Below, one piece after another: positions 62,445 through 64,000 of a stretch of 64,000 nucleotides of DNA. Numbering within the stretch: the first letter of the stretch is position 1; each line of letters begins with the position of its first letter. Source of the DNA: Actinomycetes bacterium (GTDB lineage: Bacteria; Actinomycetota; Acidimicrobiia; Acidimicrobiales; Microtrichaceae); the NCBI GenBank assembly GCA_024222295.1, contig JAAEPF010000034.1, positions 1 through 64,000 on the forward strand, read 5' to 3'. The notes beneath the pieces were generated by a model. It searched no databases. It had not been told where the DNA came from and saw nothing but the letters and a program-made list of their open reading frames with translations. A program made the translations under genes and the position numbers.

Positions 62445-63206
62445 TCAGGCGCCGAGGTGCTTCATGTAGTCCAGGACACCCTCGGCCGTGGGTTGGATCA
62501 TCTCGTCGACGATCTTGCCGTCAGCGAGGAACACCACGCGGTCGGCCCATGCGGCGGCTACCGGGTCGTGGGTGACCATCACGATGGTCTGGCCCAACTC
62601 GTCGACCGCCGAGCGCATGAAGTGCAGTATCTCGGAGCCGGAGCGGGAGTCGAGGTTGCCGGTGGGCTCGTCGGCGAAGATGATCTCCGGGCGTCCAGCC
62701 AGGGCACGTGCCACCGCGACGCGCTGTTGTTGGCCGCCGGACAACTCGCTCGGGCGGTGTGACAGCCGGTCGCCCAGCCTCACGGTCGACACGACCGTGT
62801 CGAGCCACTGTTGGTCGGGCTTGCGCCCTGCCAGGTCCATCGGCAGCGTGATGTTCTCCTCGGCCGACAGGGTCGGGATCAGGTTGAAGGCCTGGAACAC
62901 GAAACCAACCGTGTCGCGTCGCAGTTCGGTCAGGTCCGAGTCGCTCAGGGTGTCGAGGTAGGTCTCGCCGATGAACACGCGGCCCTCGGTCAATCGGTCG
63001 AGCCCGGCCAGGCAGTGCATCAGCGTCGACTTGCCGGACCCCGACGGCCCCATGATCGCCGTGAAGCGCGAGCGCTCGAATGTGGCGGTGACTCCATCAA
63101 GAGCATGCACCACCGCCTCACCCTCGCCGTAGTCCTTGCGGGCGTCGGTGGCGCCCGCGGCGATGGCTGTTGGTGCGGCGGATTGGGTCAATCCCTCTTG
63201 GGACAA
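62445..63206 (-). CDS. ABC transporter ATPase, LolD/MacB type
   Basis: 253 residues with Walker A MGPSGSGKST, Q-loop FVFQAFNLIPTLSAEENITL, signature LSGGQQQRVAVARAL, Walker B IIFADEPTGNLDS and H-loop THDPVAA. VFQAFNLIPTL and DEPTGNLD are typical of ATPases paired with FtsX-like permeases. No ATG or GTG exists at the N-terminus; TTG 63206 has GGAG about 8 nt upstream and is preferred. Confidence 0.92.
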   Translation of the reverse strand: MSQEGLTQSAAPTAIAAGATDARKDYGEGEAVVHALDGVTATFERSRFTAIMGPSGSGKSTLMHCLAGLDRLTEGRVFIGETYLDTLSDSDLTELRRDTVGFVFQAFNLIPTLSAEENITLPMDLAGRKPDQQWLDTVVSTVRLGDRLSHRPSELSGGQQQRVAVARALAGRPEIIFADEPTGNLDSRSGSEILHFMRSAVDELGQTIVMVTHDPVAAAWADRVVFLADGKIVDEMIQPTAEGVLDYMKHLGA

Positions 63207-63308
63207 GGTTCTGCTCCGGAATCGGGGACGCGGTCATCCAGACCCTAATGGTGAACCGGGGTCAGGCACTCAGCGCGTTCGCCGGAAGTGACCCCTGCAA
63301 CAGGTTGC

Positions 63309-64000
63309 TCAGTTGCGTTCGGGATCCCACACGCGATCCGAGAGGGCGGGCACGGATGCGACGGCCCAACGCGCGAACGGCCTCAGTTCCCCGCGTCTCA
63401 GCTGCCGGGCAAGCCCGAGCAGCGCCTTCGCCTCCGGGTGTCGGCGCAATCGCGCAGCCGCCACCCCGCCGATGGTGGCGTAGCGGGCGAGCAGGTCCAC
63501 GTCGGGGATTGGCGAGTCGCTGAGCATGTCCACGGCGTCCAGCGCCCAGCGCAGGCGCTGGCCGTCGTCGGCCGGCGCGGGATCGCGGGGTCGGTCGAAC
63601 CAGTCCACCAGAGCCTCCGGCGTGCGCGCACTGCGTGCCGGGCTGCCTTCCGGGTCCGTTGGGAGCGGGCCGCCGGACGGGTGCTCAGATGAGGTGAAGG
63701 TGGTCGACTCGACCCAGTGGGTCAGGTCTATCGGAGCGTCGGCCTCGACTTCGCGGAGCTGGTCCGCCCGGGCCACGAATGCTCCGGGCCTGGAGTTGCG
63801 AGGAGCGGGCAGCACTTCCGAGAGGGTGCCATCGCCGTGGTGCTGGGCCCCACCGCAGAAGACGACGTCGGCGCCGGTGCGGTCCGCGAGCATGGCGCAG
63901 CGCGCCAGCCACTGCGGCCGGGCCGTCGTGCCGGCATCGATCACGCTGACCCACTCGCCCCGGCAGGCGGACAGTCCGGCGCCGAAGTCGTGGTCATCAG
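63309..64000 (-). CDS. Glycosyltransferase family 2-like protein (5' end outside window)
   Basis: The frame is open at base 64000, so the N-terminus is missing; about 230 residues are visible. The first visible segment, FGAGLSACRGEWVSVIDAGT, matches the GT2 pattern in which the D-x-D-like acid lies after a GARNxG-type helix (here DAGT). WLARCAMLADRTGADVVFCGG follows. The C-terminal half is Arg- and Ala-rich helices. If GT2, it transfers a sugar in wall or capsule synthesis; the missing N-terminus leaves this open. Confidence 0.65.
   Translation of the reverse strand, partial: DDHDFGAGLSACRGEWVSVIDAGTTARPQWLARCAMLADRTGADVVFCGGAQHHGDGTLSEVLPAPRNSRPGAFVARADQLREVEADAPIDLTHWVESTTFTSSEHPSGGPLPTDPEGSPARSARTPEALVDWFDRPRDPAPADDGQRLRWALDAVDMLSDSPIPDVDLLARYATIGGVAAARLRRHPEAKALLGLARQLRRGELRPFARWAVASVPALSDRVWDPERN

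Overview
This 64-kb window is a high-GC, gene-dense piece of an actinobacterial chromosome, most likely from the class Acidimicrobiia or a near relative (inference). Supporting features are the coproporphyrin-dependent heme enzymes (coproheme decarboxylase plus hemE-cpfC-cgoX), an amt-glnK-glnD nitrogen operon, an LAxTG (class E sortase) surface protein, a mycofactocin-type short-chain dehydrogenase, a full-length Lhr helicase, and many TANNNT -10 boxes only 6-8 nt in front of start codons. The last point suggests that leaderless mRNAs are common here. No rRNA, tRNA, CRISPR array or recognisable transposase was found.

Layout. 1-1223: 3' part of an FAD oxidoreductase. 1329-7203: a branched-chain amino acid/amide (Liv) ABC transporter with all five parts. 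Its LivH carries an extra exported domain, and its LivG ATPase has a four-helix membrane insertion inside the nucleotide-binding domain. 7382-12442: TSUP permease, then a translationally coupled chain fdhD - formate-dehydrogenase-like molybdoenzyme - methyltransferase - ArfB. 12514-15797: LAxTG protein, coproheme decarboxylase, acyl-CoA synthetase, small Cys protein. 15847-20062: amt-glnK-glnD with a possible GlnR-type operator. 20069-30621: housekeeping and lipid genes (PAC2, GNAT, PlsC, DAG-kinase-like, PQQ sugar dehydrogenase, TesB, GtrA) and a three-domain adenylation-carrier-acyltransferase protein. 30707-34219: glycosyltransferase, methyltransferase and alpha/alpha-barrel protein group. 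34308-36203: Dtd and an apolipoprotein N-acyltransferase homologue with Ser at the expected catalytic Cys.

36316-38041 is a copper-delivery operon (Sco1, PCuAC, cupredoxin-like lipoprotein). 38184-41463 is hemE-cpfC-cgoX. 41575-45254 holds enoyl-CoA hydratase, two SDRs and a DUF1838-like protein. 45255-46771 is a scarred segment: an exact 33-bp direct repeat brackets 943 bp, and removing the inserted stretch plus one repeat restores a 108-codon reading frame. The insert holds a membrane-protein gene and a 34-codon stub of a DNA photolyase. 46772-58366 continues with a 2-hydroxyacid dehydrogenase, a HelD-like helicase, a DtxR-family regulator divergent from lhr, SDR, thioredoxin-like, unknown and NTF2-like genes. 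58467-59755 is a second graveyard with an IlvB-like stub and fragments of a secreted Cys-containing protein. The window ends with an FtsX/LolD-type ABC pair and the 3' part of a glycosyltransferase-like gene.

The strongest candidates for something undescribed are the membrane-embedded LivG with its modified LivH, the Met/Asp-rich insertion placed exactly between the copper ligands of PCuAC, and the repeat-bounded insertion that splits a small gene.
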